Below are positions 25,054-36,892 of a stretch of DNA of 64,000 nucleotides, piece by piece; within the stretch, counting starts at the first letter, position 1, and each line of letters starts with the position of its first letter. Source of the stretch: Lutraria lutraria. Taxonomy: Eukaryota > Mollusca > Bivalvia > Venerida > Mactridae. The DNA lies in contig OZ026843.1 of the NCBI GenBank assembly GCA_964023205.1, forward strand, positions 2,031,029 to 2,095,028. The letters run 5' to 3'. The position numbers and the translations under genes were made by a program. The notes under the pieces were generated by a model. That model had not been told where the DNA came from, made no database searches, and worked only from the letters and a program-made list of their open reading frames with translations.

Positions 25054-25529
25054 TGTGTGCGTTGAATATTTAAAACAATGTGTTCATTTTCAAAAGATGG
25101 CAAAAATAAATTGTCAGAATGATTTTAGTAGTTGTGTTTGTATTTCTGTGTTACATGCGTATAATAATTGTTAAAATGGTAATTGTACTGTCCTACATTT
25201 GATGTGCCCTATCGGATAGTCAACATAAGACACACATAAAACATGTCTACATCGTATATCAATTGTACACAGTGCAACCTCTCAAAGATGTAGCAAAATT
25301 GTGTTGTTGTTGTTGAAAAGTTGTTGCTCTAGAGAGGTTAAATTAATAGTTCAATCATGCATCATGTTGTTGTTGAAGGGTGGTTGTTTCTTAAGAGAGG
25401 GCCGCTCTGGACATGTTTTACTAAGCAAGAATTCATGTTCACCATCATACCCTTAACTAAGTCAACTAAGACTAAGGTATGATTGGTAATTCAATAAATT
25501 AATACGAGGAACAACTCATCAGTTGTAGA

Positions 25530-25780
25530 TCGTGTTTTTTATTTACGGGGGTTTAGTGTCGAATCAACAGCCATAGTTTTTTGGCGACTACTTATCTTAA
25601 CGGCTGTAGAAAACTCCAGGTGTGCACATGGATAGAACTACCGATCTTTTGAAGCTAGCTGGACTGCTTCTTCGCATGTAAACTTAATTTATTCCCGGGG
25701 GTGGGACTCGAACAGTGGTAAGGGGTTAGTGATTACTAGTCAGAGACAGTGACTTGACTACTAGACGACAGAGGCCCCAG
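25530..25780 (-). repeat. tRNA-derived SINE
   Basis: On the minus strand the element opens GGGGCCTCTGTCGTCTAGTA, has GTTCGAGTCCCACC at the box B position, and continues into a GTGCACACCTGGAG-containing body. It belongs to a different subfamily from the SINE inside IR2. Confidence 0.65.
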
Positions 25781-25892
25781 GTTATGTTTGTGTTGATAAT
25801 AATTTCCTTCGAATCGGTTGTAACTTTTCGTTGTGTTTGCCATATTTCTTTTTATTTATCGCTTGTATAAATCATGTTTTGTTCGTACACTT

Positions 25893-26360
25893 GTTGTTAT
25901 ACCCCCACAGCCCAGAGCGAGGTTATATCGTTCCGTCCGCATACAATACCACAATTTTGTGGAGCAAATTACTTCCATACTTCCACATTCTTTAAGCGGA
26001 TACAATGAAATGAAACGCTATCGCCATCATCGGAAGTGTAGATGTGCAAGACACAATTTTTCATGCCCAGCGATTCACTCATTCAAGAGTTTTGTGCCCT
26101 TGAACTAATTAGCCATGTATTAAAATGGGATTCTCAGCTTATGAATGTTTGTGGAGCGAACTACTTCCACATTCTTCGAGGGATTGAATTAAAACTTGCA
26201 ATATATTATCAATAAGAAATGTAGATGTGCAAGACACAATTTTCATTCTCGGTGATCCACTCATATCTGATTTATGTTGCCTTGAACTTGAGCCGTATAA
26301 TGTACTATCGCATACTTAGTGTCAAAGCGGCGGCGGGGGTATTAGTCACCTCTGTAACAA
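25893..26360 (-). repeat. dispersed repeat with about 180-bp internal unit, copy 1
   Basis: Read on the minus strand, it begins at CAGAGGTGACTAATACCCCC and contains ATGAAAATTGTGTCTTGCAC-like and TTTGCTCCACAAA-like blocks, ending with a GCGGACGGAACG tail. It is the same family as 44440-45105 and 53995-54462. The stretch 26361-27600 beyond it shows no gene. Confidence 0.6.
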
Positions 26361-27838
26361 AGCTGTAGTTTTTCTTACTTTAGCATGTTTGTTCGACACT
26401 TGTTAGTCCGTCTATCAATGATTCTCGAACATAATTTTTTTATCTTCATACTCGGTGGACCTCTGAACTTTAACCGACCGAGAGACTTTGTTGACCCCAT
26501 TTAATCAGTAAGCAACAGTTTGCTATCAGACACCAGACTTGTGAATCACATATAAGGGCAATAGTATCAGAGGTAATAATTTCTATCAAATGTAAATGTT
26601 CACTAGAACAATAATCACCTACCAGTCCTTGCCCAGGTTTCACAGACGCTATCTCAATAACCTTAAAAAAAAACAATATTCTACTCTAACAACTGAAAGC
26701 TGACAAGGAAGGCTGTAGTTGTCCATTCCATGGTGATAAAGTCTGTACCATAACGTTTTCGGTTTTGTATACGTTGTATTCTGTTCACACTCATGTCCAA
26801 CAAACAAAGATTCTATATGCAGTGGTTCAATACTAATACATTGTCTTATAATTTGTTGAAGATCAAAGAGAATAGTGAAAAAGAAGAAAGCGACAAAAGT
26901 ATTTTGATAGTTTCATACACAGCAGAGAATAACACACAAAACAAATGACATAGCAACTTGTATGTGGAATTCAGAACACACCATTTATGCAAAACACACA
27001 ACTACGCTGTTTAGTCATTATTTCAATCATACAGTGAAACAAACACACCATATAATTGATTAATTAACACGTACGGTACAAATAGCGTATGAGTATAATG
27101 TATAATAAAAGCTGCCAATATACACAAATACGATTCGTTAATAAAAATGGTGGCACCGGAGTAACTTCATAATGAATGCTACAGGAAAGACTCGAATGCT
27201 ACAGTGTGTCACATTGTTACAAAATCTACACAGTCACGAACTACGAGCCGCGTGACAAGTTTATCCACCAAACATCGGGCAGTTTATTTGGTGTCATTGT
27301 AAAAAAAACACTAAAACTAGCTCCTAGTTTAATTTTAGATATCGGCCGCACGAGCAAACATCTTAAAAACATCTAGGTATACTTCTCATAAAAAAACAAA
27401 CATTCATCTATTATTCACAGTATAAAACATTTGTTGAAAGTCATCATGATTTACTCAGATCAATCTTACTCTTAAAAAGACCCAACCTATGTATAAAAGG
27501 GAGGTAATCGCTTGAGGGTGGTTGCCCTTGACTTTTTAAGCTATATTCAGTACTTATATTTTCAAAACAGTTTATAACAGAAATTCAGATTTGAATAAGA
27601 GGGAGGAGTTTATTATAAAAAAATATCGTCTGCTTCAGCTATTTGAAGAGAGAGTTAATCTACATCCGATTGTCTTATCGGATGTTTGGCCTTTAAGACT
27701 ACTATCATAGTAAAACATAGCATGAAATAATAAAAAAATAAATAACCTAAAATAAATCCTGATAAAAAGAACTCAAGCTGAATGCCAAGCTGCAATACTT
27801 TAAATTTGGCACAAATATTTCAAAGCGTAAAACCAACA

Positions 27839-30800
27839 TTACAAATCATATCTTGTACCGTCGTAATCATTTGGACTTCCGGTCTTTGGAATGCACTTTG
27901 GTTCGAAGTTTCGGCCATACGTCGAGATATTTCGCTTATTGTCTACGGTTGGCCTTATAACAACATAATCAGCGGAGTTTAGGCTCGGACATTCAAGAAA
28001 ATAATTATGCGGATTAAGAAAGAACGAATACTGGTTCCAAGTTGTGGGAGTTGACGGAACATCGTCGGTACCAGGCACGTGGTGCGTTCCCATGGTTACC
28101 CAAGCGACAAGGTCCTCGTCAAATATGTTTTCACCGTTGATGAAATCGTCAAAGTCAAGAACTGGAGTATAAGCATCGTGTTGAGCGTAAATTGTCGAAC
28201 AGTCTTGTTCGGAGTCCTTCCTCTTTGTAACAATAATGGGATACTTTGCATACTTTGCAGCATTTGCGATTGGCAAATCTGCGACAAGAAAAGGCACCGG
28301 TGACTTGTTTAAAATGCGATAAGAAAGAGGCGCACCGTAGTCATTCGCATATGCAGAACTAAGGAACAAGTGATACTGTGGTACACCAGCTTTGTATGCT
28401 GTAGTTGTTTCATGTTTGACAATGTGTTCCGTTATTTTCATTTGCGTTCTATTAGTGCCTAATATCCAAGGATCAGGAACCGTTTCCAAGCCAATGTCTA
28501 GAACTTTGTATTGGTTAATTTCTCCAACAACATCTAAATCAACTTTGTAAGTGAACACGTGCAAATGAAGGTCTCCCATTACATGACTATGAATTCGATT
28601 ACCATATTGCCTTTCTTCGGGCAATGCAAATGTTGCTTGGACGTAACCCGTGGCCGCTGCCTTTACTTCCACGGCTCCGTTAGAGTAAAATATAAAATCA
28701 AAGATATAATCATAGTTCCAAACATTAGCTACAGTTCTGATAACTAAATGGTAATCACTGACGCCGCCATAAAATGTGAACCCGTCGTTGTAATTGTTCT
28801 GATAATGTCGCCTCATTGGAATGCCGCCATTATTTTCAAAAATACAAACATTGTTCTTGTACCTTTTAGCTGAATGGGAGTTAACAAAGAAATATGAATC
28901 CAAGAACACAGCAGTCTCTGGACAATCTACACCTCTGACCAATTCCATATTTGTGGCTCCTATAAACCACGACACGTCATAATAGTCTGTATTTGATTGT
29001 GCTGGACCATATCCGGTGTACATGACTAGAACTTCCTGTAGACTGATCTCATAAGCAATGCGTTCGCCGTTAAACTTTACGTTGAAAATTTGCATACCAG
29101 TCGAAGGCCGAATATGGTAATTAAAATTCCATTTACCGTAGTTGATGTTCTGGCCTCGAACAGAAAAACGCTTACCATCTGGTTCAAATAGACGCGGCCC
29201 ATGTTTCGGCGTCTCGGGCAGAGGTCCTTTTGCATCATAAAAAGAAAACTTAGATGACTGTTTGGGCAAATTAATCATTTTGAGCGTTCTTTCTCTGTAT
29301 GCCTTCATAAGTGCATCAATACTATCGAACCGCTGACCATTGTAAACAACGATTTCAACGAACCAGTCTGACACCTTAGTAGATTTATGTTCAATGCGCA
29401 TTTCTAGACCCAGTGGGTGATTGTAGTAACCTTCAGTATCAGCAAACACCCATACCCATGTTTTACGTTCACCAGAATTCTTTCCCCTCGGTGCAGTATC
29501 GAAAGGTTTCAAGCAATTATCTCCCTCTGTACAATTGTGATAACAGCGACCGTAACTCTCCATCAACAGAGGGTACATCTTTTCCAAAGAATCTTTGACG
29601 AGCATGAAAAAAGGTTTATAGTTAATGGTATCCATTGGTCGACTTGAAAATGGAATAGGGTGTCGTTTGTATGATGGGTTTTTGTAAAGAAATGCTTGTT
29701 TCGGTTCTGGTAGCGGTGAAACAACATATTCTTCAATTATCGGTTCTCCATAATCACCTCTAACAACGATAACTAACGCCTGGCGGTCTGGTTTAATCCC
29801 ACTTTTGTCAAGATAACGAATTGCCTCTTCCTTTTTGGGTAGAAATAAATCAATCACTAAAATGTAACTACTATTCACGGTCGCTTCATTAAAATGTTTG
29901 ATTCCTAATGTTGTTGATTTGAGCATGAAGTCACGTGTCGCAGTATATTCATCTGGGGTTAGATCATCAAATAGCTCCGGCTTGTCAAAGTTTCGAGGTG
30001 TTACGTAATCAGAGTCAACAAAGGTACATGTTGCGTCTGCGTTTTGTTTGGAATTCTTTCGATTTATTAACAGCCCCAAGAAAATTAATAATATAATGAT
30101 GATGGCAATTAGTGCGAGGATGATAAGAACACGTATGATAGATTTATTTGTGTTTGGAGTGGCTTTAGATGAAGCAAAATGTTCCTCTTCGGCAAATGAT
30201 GAACGTGTCGGATTCTGAAATACAAAAAATGTAATACAAAAATAATGATAATTAATAAAACATTAAAGAACATAGATAATATAATTATAATCGTCTATTT
30301 ACCAAAGCGTGAGATTATACGGAAGTACAAAATGTTGATAACGTCACTCTTTTTACGATTTTTATTTTTATGACGTCTTTTTTCTGTTATGTACTTACTT
30401 AAAACAGGCCCACTGGCTAGCGAGAGGTTTGAGTTCGAACCCCGGGTGAGGTTCACACTGTCCGAGACAAATTTGACTGAAGATATTAAATGTTATGTTA
30501 AATTATCCTCCACCTCTTAATTATGTTGGGTAGCTTGGCAGAAGCTTACGGATAGAATGTGGTTAGTAGTGGTCTAAAGCTGTTTAGGATAACTGCCCGC
30601 CATGATATGTCTGAAAGGCGTTAAACCCGATGAAACAAACAAGCAAACAAAATACCTAAAACAGCGATTTGTTTGTAGTCTAAAGGTTTTACTTACAGAA
30701 TCCGACAGATCTTCTGTTGGATCCAATCTACAATGTTTAAAATTAATAACATTCAATCTGGTGTAAACAGTACAGACGATTAAGGGTTATCGTTCTTTGA

Positions 30801-33800
30801 GAAAGCCAAAATGGCTGTTATTTCAAGCGATCTAGCGAGTGTTGAAATAATTAGTCAATGTTACGGCTAAGATCAGTAGAAAAGTACTTTTACTTGTTCA
30901 AATACTCGGTGGTCTAATGGTTTAGTAAAACTGTGATATACACATACATGTACAATCAAATCTGTGAACAAAGGGCACCCTTGGGAAAGAGATAACATGG
31001 CCTTTATGGACAGGTGGCCTTTATGGACAGGTGGCCTTTATGGACATGTGGCCTTTATTCGGAGGTCTTTTTGTTTGTTCTATATAATCAAATATGATTT
31101 TCAAAAGATTGGCTTTAACTCACAAGTGACCTTTATTCAGAATTGGTCACTAATACTGATTTCACTGTAGTTATATACAGTATGGAATATATCTGTTCTA
31201 TAGTTATATACAGTATAGAATATATCTGTTCTATAGTTATATACAGTATAGAATATATCTGTTCTATAGTTATATACAGTATGGAATATATCTGTTCTAT
31301 AGTTATATACAGTATAGAATATATCTGTTCTATAGTTATATACAGTATGGAATATATCTGTTCTATAGTTATATACAGTATAGAATATATCTGTTCTATA
31401 GTTATATACAGTATAGAATATATCTGTTCTATAGTTATATACAGTATGGAATATATCAGTTCTATGGTTATATACAGTATGGAATATATCTGTTCTATAG
31501 TTATATACAGTATGGAATATATCTGTTCTATAGTTATATACAGTATGGAATATATCTGTTCTATGGTTATATACAGTATGGAATATATCTGTTCTATAGT
31601 TATATACAGTATGGAATATATCTGTTCTATAGTTATATACAGTATGGAATATATCTGTTATATAGTTATATACAGTATGGAATATATCTGTTCTATAGTT
31701 ATATACAGTATGGAATATATCTGTTCTATGGTTATATACAGTATAGAATATATCAGTTCTATGGTTATATACAGTATGGAATATATCTGTTCTATGGTTA
31801 TATACAGTATGGAATATATCTGTTCTATAGTTATATACAGTATGGAATATATCTGTTCTATAGTTATATACAGTATGGAATATATCAGTTCTATGGTTAT
31901 ATACAGTATGGAATATATCAGTTCTATGGTTATATACAGTATGGAATATATCAGTTCTATAGTTATATACAGTATGGAATATATCTGTTCTATAGTTATA
32001 TACAGTATGGAATATATCAGTTCTATGGTTATATACAGTATGGAATATATCAGTTCTATGGTTATATACAGTATGGAATATATCAGTTCTATAGTTATAT
32101 ACAGTATGGAATATATCTGTTCTATAGTTATATACAGTATGGAATATATCAGTTCTATGGTTATATACAGTATGGAATCTATCAGTTCTATAGTTATATA
32201 CAGTATGGAATATATCTGTTCTATAGTTATATACAGTATGGAATATATCTGTTCTATAGTTATATACAGTATGGAATATATCAGTTCTATAGTTATATAC
32301 AGTATGGAATATATCTGTTCTATAGTTATATACAGTATGGAATATATCTGTTCTATAGTTATATACAGTATAGAATATATCTGTTCTATAGTTATATACA
32401 GTATGGAATATATCTGTTCTATAGTTATATACAGTATAGAATATATCTGTTCTATAGTTATATACAGTATAGAATATATCTGTTCTATAGTTATAAACAG
32501 TATGGAATATATCAGTTCTATGGTTATATACAGTATGGAATATATCTGTTCTATAGTTATATACAGTATGGAATATATCTGTTCTATAGTTATATACAGT
32601 ATGGAATATATCTGTTCTATGGTTATATACAGTATGGAATATATCTGTTCTATAGTTATATACAGTATGGAATATATCTGTTCTATAGTTATATACAGTA
32701 TGGAATATATCTGTTCTATAGTTATATACAGTATGGAATATATCTGTTCTATAGTTATATACAGTATGGAATATATCTGTTCTATGGTTATATACAGTAT
32801 AGAATATATCAGTTCTATGGTTATATACAGTATGGAATATATCTGTTCTATGGTTATATACAGTATGGAATATATCTGTTCTATAGTTATATACAGTATG
32901 GAATATATCAGTTCTATGGTTATATACAGTATGGAATATATCAGTTCTATGGTTATATACAGTATGGAATATATCAGTTCTATGGTTATATACAGTATGG
33001 AATATATCTGTTCTATAGTTATATACAGTATGGAATATATCTGTTCTATAGTTATATACAGTATAGAATATATCAGTTCTATGGTTATATACAGTATGGA
33101 ATATATCTGTTCTATAGTTATATACAGTATGGAATATATCTGTTCTATAGTTATATACAGTATGGAATATATCAGTTCTATGGTTATATACAGTATGGAA
33201 TATATCAGTTCTATAGTTATATACAGTATGGAATATATCTGTTCTATAGTTATATACAGTATGGAATATATCTGTTCTATAGTTATATACAGTTCACATA
33301 TAATTATGACTGTATATAAGAACACAATGTTCACATACTTGATTGTTTATAAGAACACAATGTTCACATATATGACTGTATATAAGAACAAAATGTTCAC
33401 ATATATGACTGTATATAAGAACACAATGTTCACATATTTGACTGTATATAAGAACACAATGTTCACATATTTGACTGTTTATAAGATCACTGAGTATAAA
33501 TATAGAAACAAATGCATGTAGTAAAGTTGATGAATATCAGTTACATTGCGTTTCATCGAGTTCCGAATTCCAATGGAAGTTTTTGCCACGCTACACCGAA
33601 ATATTTGCAGGTGCAGATTAATTGTGTAAATGCGAACAAAGGAAGTTTTACAACATACGATTGAAAGATCCTAATATGACACATAGAGCGAGCATACTAC
33701 ACTTGTATTCGTTACTTGAGACACTTCCGGAATTTTATTTACAGTTCTAAATTTAAACTTTATGTCACAGTTACTTTAGTATATATGGACGTCTTTAAGA

Positions 33801-34773
33801 ACAACAAAAATATCATGCATTGACTCAGTTATTCTAAATATGTGGTGTGTCAGTTTTACAGCAGAAAGAAGCAAATATAAAACAAACAAAAATAAAACCT
33901 GTCCCATGTAACCAGTACAGCCAACAAGAACTGTATGTTTATATACTTTCAACAATTAACTATGTGAGGTGTTTTACATGTACAAACATTTTCCCTATGT
34001 TTTAAATGCAGTTTAGCTATGTACAGCATTGTCCAGCGAGTTAACAATGTCACAGGGGAACACTTCGTGGGTTTTTTCATGTTATCATTTTATAGAAACA
34101 TATCTGTTGACATAAAATACACATTTTTCTTTCAACATGTGAAATCATCGTTCGATCAGATATGTGTACAAGTTGGCCTATACATGGGACATATCTTTTC
34201 GTTCGCTAAGTTTTTAGTAAAAATATCCAGTGACCCCTCATTTAGGGGCCAATGCAATACTAACAACATTTATTTTCGGGCCCTTATCGCATTTCTTTTT
34301 ATTTTTCAACTTGATGTCGAGACCATACGAAAATTAAGACCCGTTTTGATTGGTTGTAAAATAGGGGATGTATATAAAGTATGTAATCAATATAAAACAT
34401 GAACGACTTGATCTATCTATGTAGATAGATCAAGTCGTTCATGTTTTATATTGATTACATATTTACATGTATTTCAAAGTACGAGGCTCAACGTGAACTC
34501 CTGTAAAATGTTTAACATTCAAATAAAGATAACTGGCCATAAAACGCTTCCATACAAAATATATTAATATTAGCTCACATGGACTATGCCAGGTTATAAA
34601 TTACATATCGACTCTATTGCAAATACATGTATATACAAAACAATGTGGGAAACATACAAGTGATCAGTGATAGATAGCAACTGCATGACTTTGAGTTTTA
34701 AACTATTTAAAGATAAATGTAATTAAAAAAACGTATGTACTTGCCTTGATTGACACATTTCTGTTTCCTCCAT
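27839..34773 (-). CDS. copper amine oxidase, membrane-anchored, catalytic residues intact (AOC-B)
   Basis: Oxidative deamination of primary amines to aldehyde, ammonia and hydrogen peroxide, using topaquinone and Cu(II). The long exon 27839-30214 encodes a membrane anchor (about residues 45-70) and the whole extracellular part. The topaquinone precursor is Tyr521 in WNYDY (codon 28712-28714), the catalytic base Asp433 in YYDVSWFIG, and copper ligands His570 and His572 in LHLHV plus a His in THHVP. Upstream, exon 30697-30727 (LDPTEDLSDS) joins in phase. A proposed first exon, 34745-34773 (MEETEMCQSR), joins through a GC-AG intron (CAAG|GCAAGT). This gives 811 residues. The long exon is certain, exon 2 likely, and exon 1 tentative (about 0.5). 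It is a paralogue of AOC-A with a parallel exon layout; family proteins are typically 700-770 residues. Confidence 0.9.
30400..30640 (+). repeat. tRNA-derived SINE in AOC-B intron 2
   Basis: 5'-truncated copy starting within the tRNA-like head, with box B GAGTTCGAACCCCGGG, then GACTGAAGATATTAAATGTT and TTAGGATAACTGCCCGCCAT. It is the same family as 44172-44405 and 63355-63565, which are on the minus strand. Confidence 0.75.
31166..33292 (+). repeat. 33-bp minisatellite, about 64 copies
   Basis: Unit length is exactly 33 bp, core TTATATACAGTATGGAATAT then CTGTTCTATAG. Almost no indels occur over 2.1 kb. Nearly all variation is at three sites: TAG or TGG before AATAT, CTG or CAG before TTC, and TAG or TGG before TTATA. 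Because 33 is divisible by three and the unit lacks stops in some frames, both strands are open for hundreds of codons; this is not evidence of a protein. It lies in the proposed AOC-B intron 1. Confidence 0.97.
33293..33495 (+). repeat. second 33-bp tandem array, about 6 copies
   Basis: Directly follows the larger array with a different unit of the same length, core AAGAACACAATGTTCACATA. Partial similarity (GAA...TGTTC...ATA) suggests it is a diverged branch of the same array. Sequence 33500-34379 beyond it shows no recognisable feature. Confidence 0.9.
34380..34461. repeat. 82-bp palindrome with perfect arms
   Basis: Two exact 40-bp arms surround a 2-bp centre (TG at 34420-34421). The left arm contains ATAAAACATGAACGACTTGA. 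It is inside the proposed AOC-B intron 1. Confidence 0.92.
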
Positions 34774-36892
34774 GTTTCGTTTTTTGGTCGACATTTTTAA
34801 TGAATCCTCGGGGTATTCAACAATACTATGTTAAATGTTATTTTTAAAGAGTCAGCTTAAATGCCCCAGTATAAGCATTCAATAAAGATCAGCATAGACT
34901 GGGGAAAGTATAAAACAGGAGAGTTACGTAACACTCGATGCTCGTTGTAATCTCACTGATAGACTATGAGGGAAATATATAATATACCTGTCGGAAATTA
35001 GGTCATCTGATAAAATATGTCATCAAACGTGTACAGGGGCGTAGAATACCATACCAGTCAAGTTCCCATGAATATCGGAGTAGGACAAGGGTTGACAGGG
35101 GTAATTGTACCCCACCCCTTGACAGTAACCAACAAAGCGCTATTGTACATGTACAGTTTGGCTCACAAAACCATAAAGGTTAATTTTATTCCGATTACAA
35201 GTATCAGCACATAATAACATGAAAAAGTGACAAGATGTTGCATGCAGAAAACGAAATCTATTTAATAATCAATATAGAAAAAATAACATTATAGGATAAC
35301 GTAATATATACGTAATGGATTTCTTTTGACAATATGATATTAGATTCTATATCACTTTCGAGGGCGTGGGTGTGATTTATTGTCAGACAGAGTGAGACTT
35401 GGTATTAATTAACGTAAATTGGACGCAAATAAGATGTCCATAGATACTGCATTTCTAAGGAATTTGGAAAGGAAAATATTTGAAATCCAGTATTGCCCCA
35501 GCTAGAACCATGTGTGTTTTCAAGATAAATAGATTTCATAACAGAATATTGACAGAGATCAAAAGACAGACTAGATAACATGGAAACATCTACATCGTAA
35601 GTTCTTATTTGTCAAACAAAAACAAGACTGAAGTGTTGTGTTTATACGCCACTGAATGTGTGATGAGAAATAACTTCCCATCTTCATGTACGTCAGGTGA
35701 ATAAAAGATATCGTATGACACATTGACCGGTAAAATATATTTTGTCCATGTTTGTTTATGAGGATCAAGAACGGTAAAAGAATACAATCATTTACTTATG
35801 ACTTGACTTTATCTAGAGTTTAATGCTCTGTTGTTTATCGGTCCAGGCCAGTTTAAAGATATTTTAATTTCATGATTTATTTGTTACCGTTTGCAGCCTT
35901 TTTTATCGTTTTGGGGAACAGGTGATGGGTTCATTTGATGGGGGAAATTTGCTCTTTTACTTGTGGAACGAGAGAGAACTATAAGAAACATAAAACTGAC
36001 AAAATCTTAAAGGCAAATCACTGAGCATTACTCTGTAGTATTAAAGTCGGACAAGTACTGAATAACTCAGTTAACATCAGTATTTACAAGTATTAACCGG
36101 TCTCAGGGGTATTTTAACTTGTTCGCCGAGTTCGTTGACCCATTTTAGGACAATAAACTTGCGCAGTGCGTCCCACCAGACTACGGTCAATGAACTCTGA
36201 TCAGCAGTTATATTGTACACTATAAACTTATTGTCTGCGCTGATAAACTACGTGCGTGTTAAGAACAACTTATTACTGATTATTTATATAGTTGTTGTTG
36301 TTGTTCAGGTCGGTTTTCAATATTTCGTCTGTCTTTTAAAACTTTATATTCGTACTAAACACGAGTTGTAAAGATACTCAACAGGTACTTTATATTGAAA
36401 CAATATACATTGTGTAATCTGTATGAAATCTTCCTGTTGAGTTGCTTGGTTGTTACACTCATTCTATATCAATGATTGGAAGACAGTCGTATCTTGCATA
36501 CTACTGGAAAAACTCGACAACTGTCAAAGACGGTTTTGTTGTTTAAGAAAAACAAAAGTTATGCTAAAATGTCAGTTAATTACTGATGTGCCAAGCGCAA
36601 TACTTTTTACCATTCTATACAGGATATAATTACATGGAATTTCTGCTTCACAGTAATTATTTCATGTCTGTATTTCCAAGTGGGAAACCTTGTTCTAACC
36701 AAGAAATTACACCAAAATACAAAGAAACTATGTACCCCAATTGCTGCATAAGACATAAATGTCTTGTTAAGTTCGTCTTTTTCTTGAACAATGTGGAAGC
36801 AGACAATTGTGTATATACATAAACTTCTAAAATTAGGATTTCCTGACGTTGTACTGTCACTGATTCATTTCATTCTGGTGCCGTGATTAACT
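34774..36892. other. intergenic, nothing recognised
   Basis: Upstream of the proposed AOC-B start. AT-rich; only short frames without family resemblance. A GTTGTTGTTGTT tract lies at 36289-36305. Confidence 0.4.

Larger units (their letters stand above)
22645..25448 (-). repeat. right arm of inverted repeat IR2
   Basis: Reverse complement of 19569-22392, after a spacer of about 250 bp. The arms can pair along nearly their whole length. Confidence 0.95.

Noticed and set aside
30077..30079. Start codon of AOC-B before GLLINRKN
   Set aside because: The codon is TTG within the membrane segment; the exon extends to the acceptor after 30214.
31143..33521. 792-codon open frame on the plus strand, with a 558-codon frame on the minus strand
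   Set aside because: Both are produced by a 33-bp tandem repeat without stops in these frames; the peptide is a pure 11-residue repeat and no splice or promoter evidence supports it.
34019..34402. 127-codon plus-strand frame
   Set aside because: AT-rich, no recognisable domain, ends inside the 82-bp palindrome, and no mirrored or repeated support; chance frame likely.
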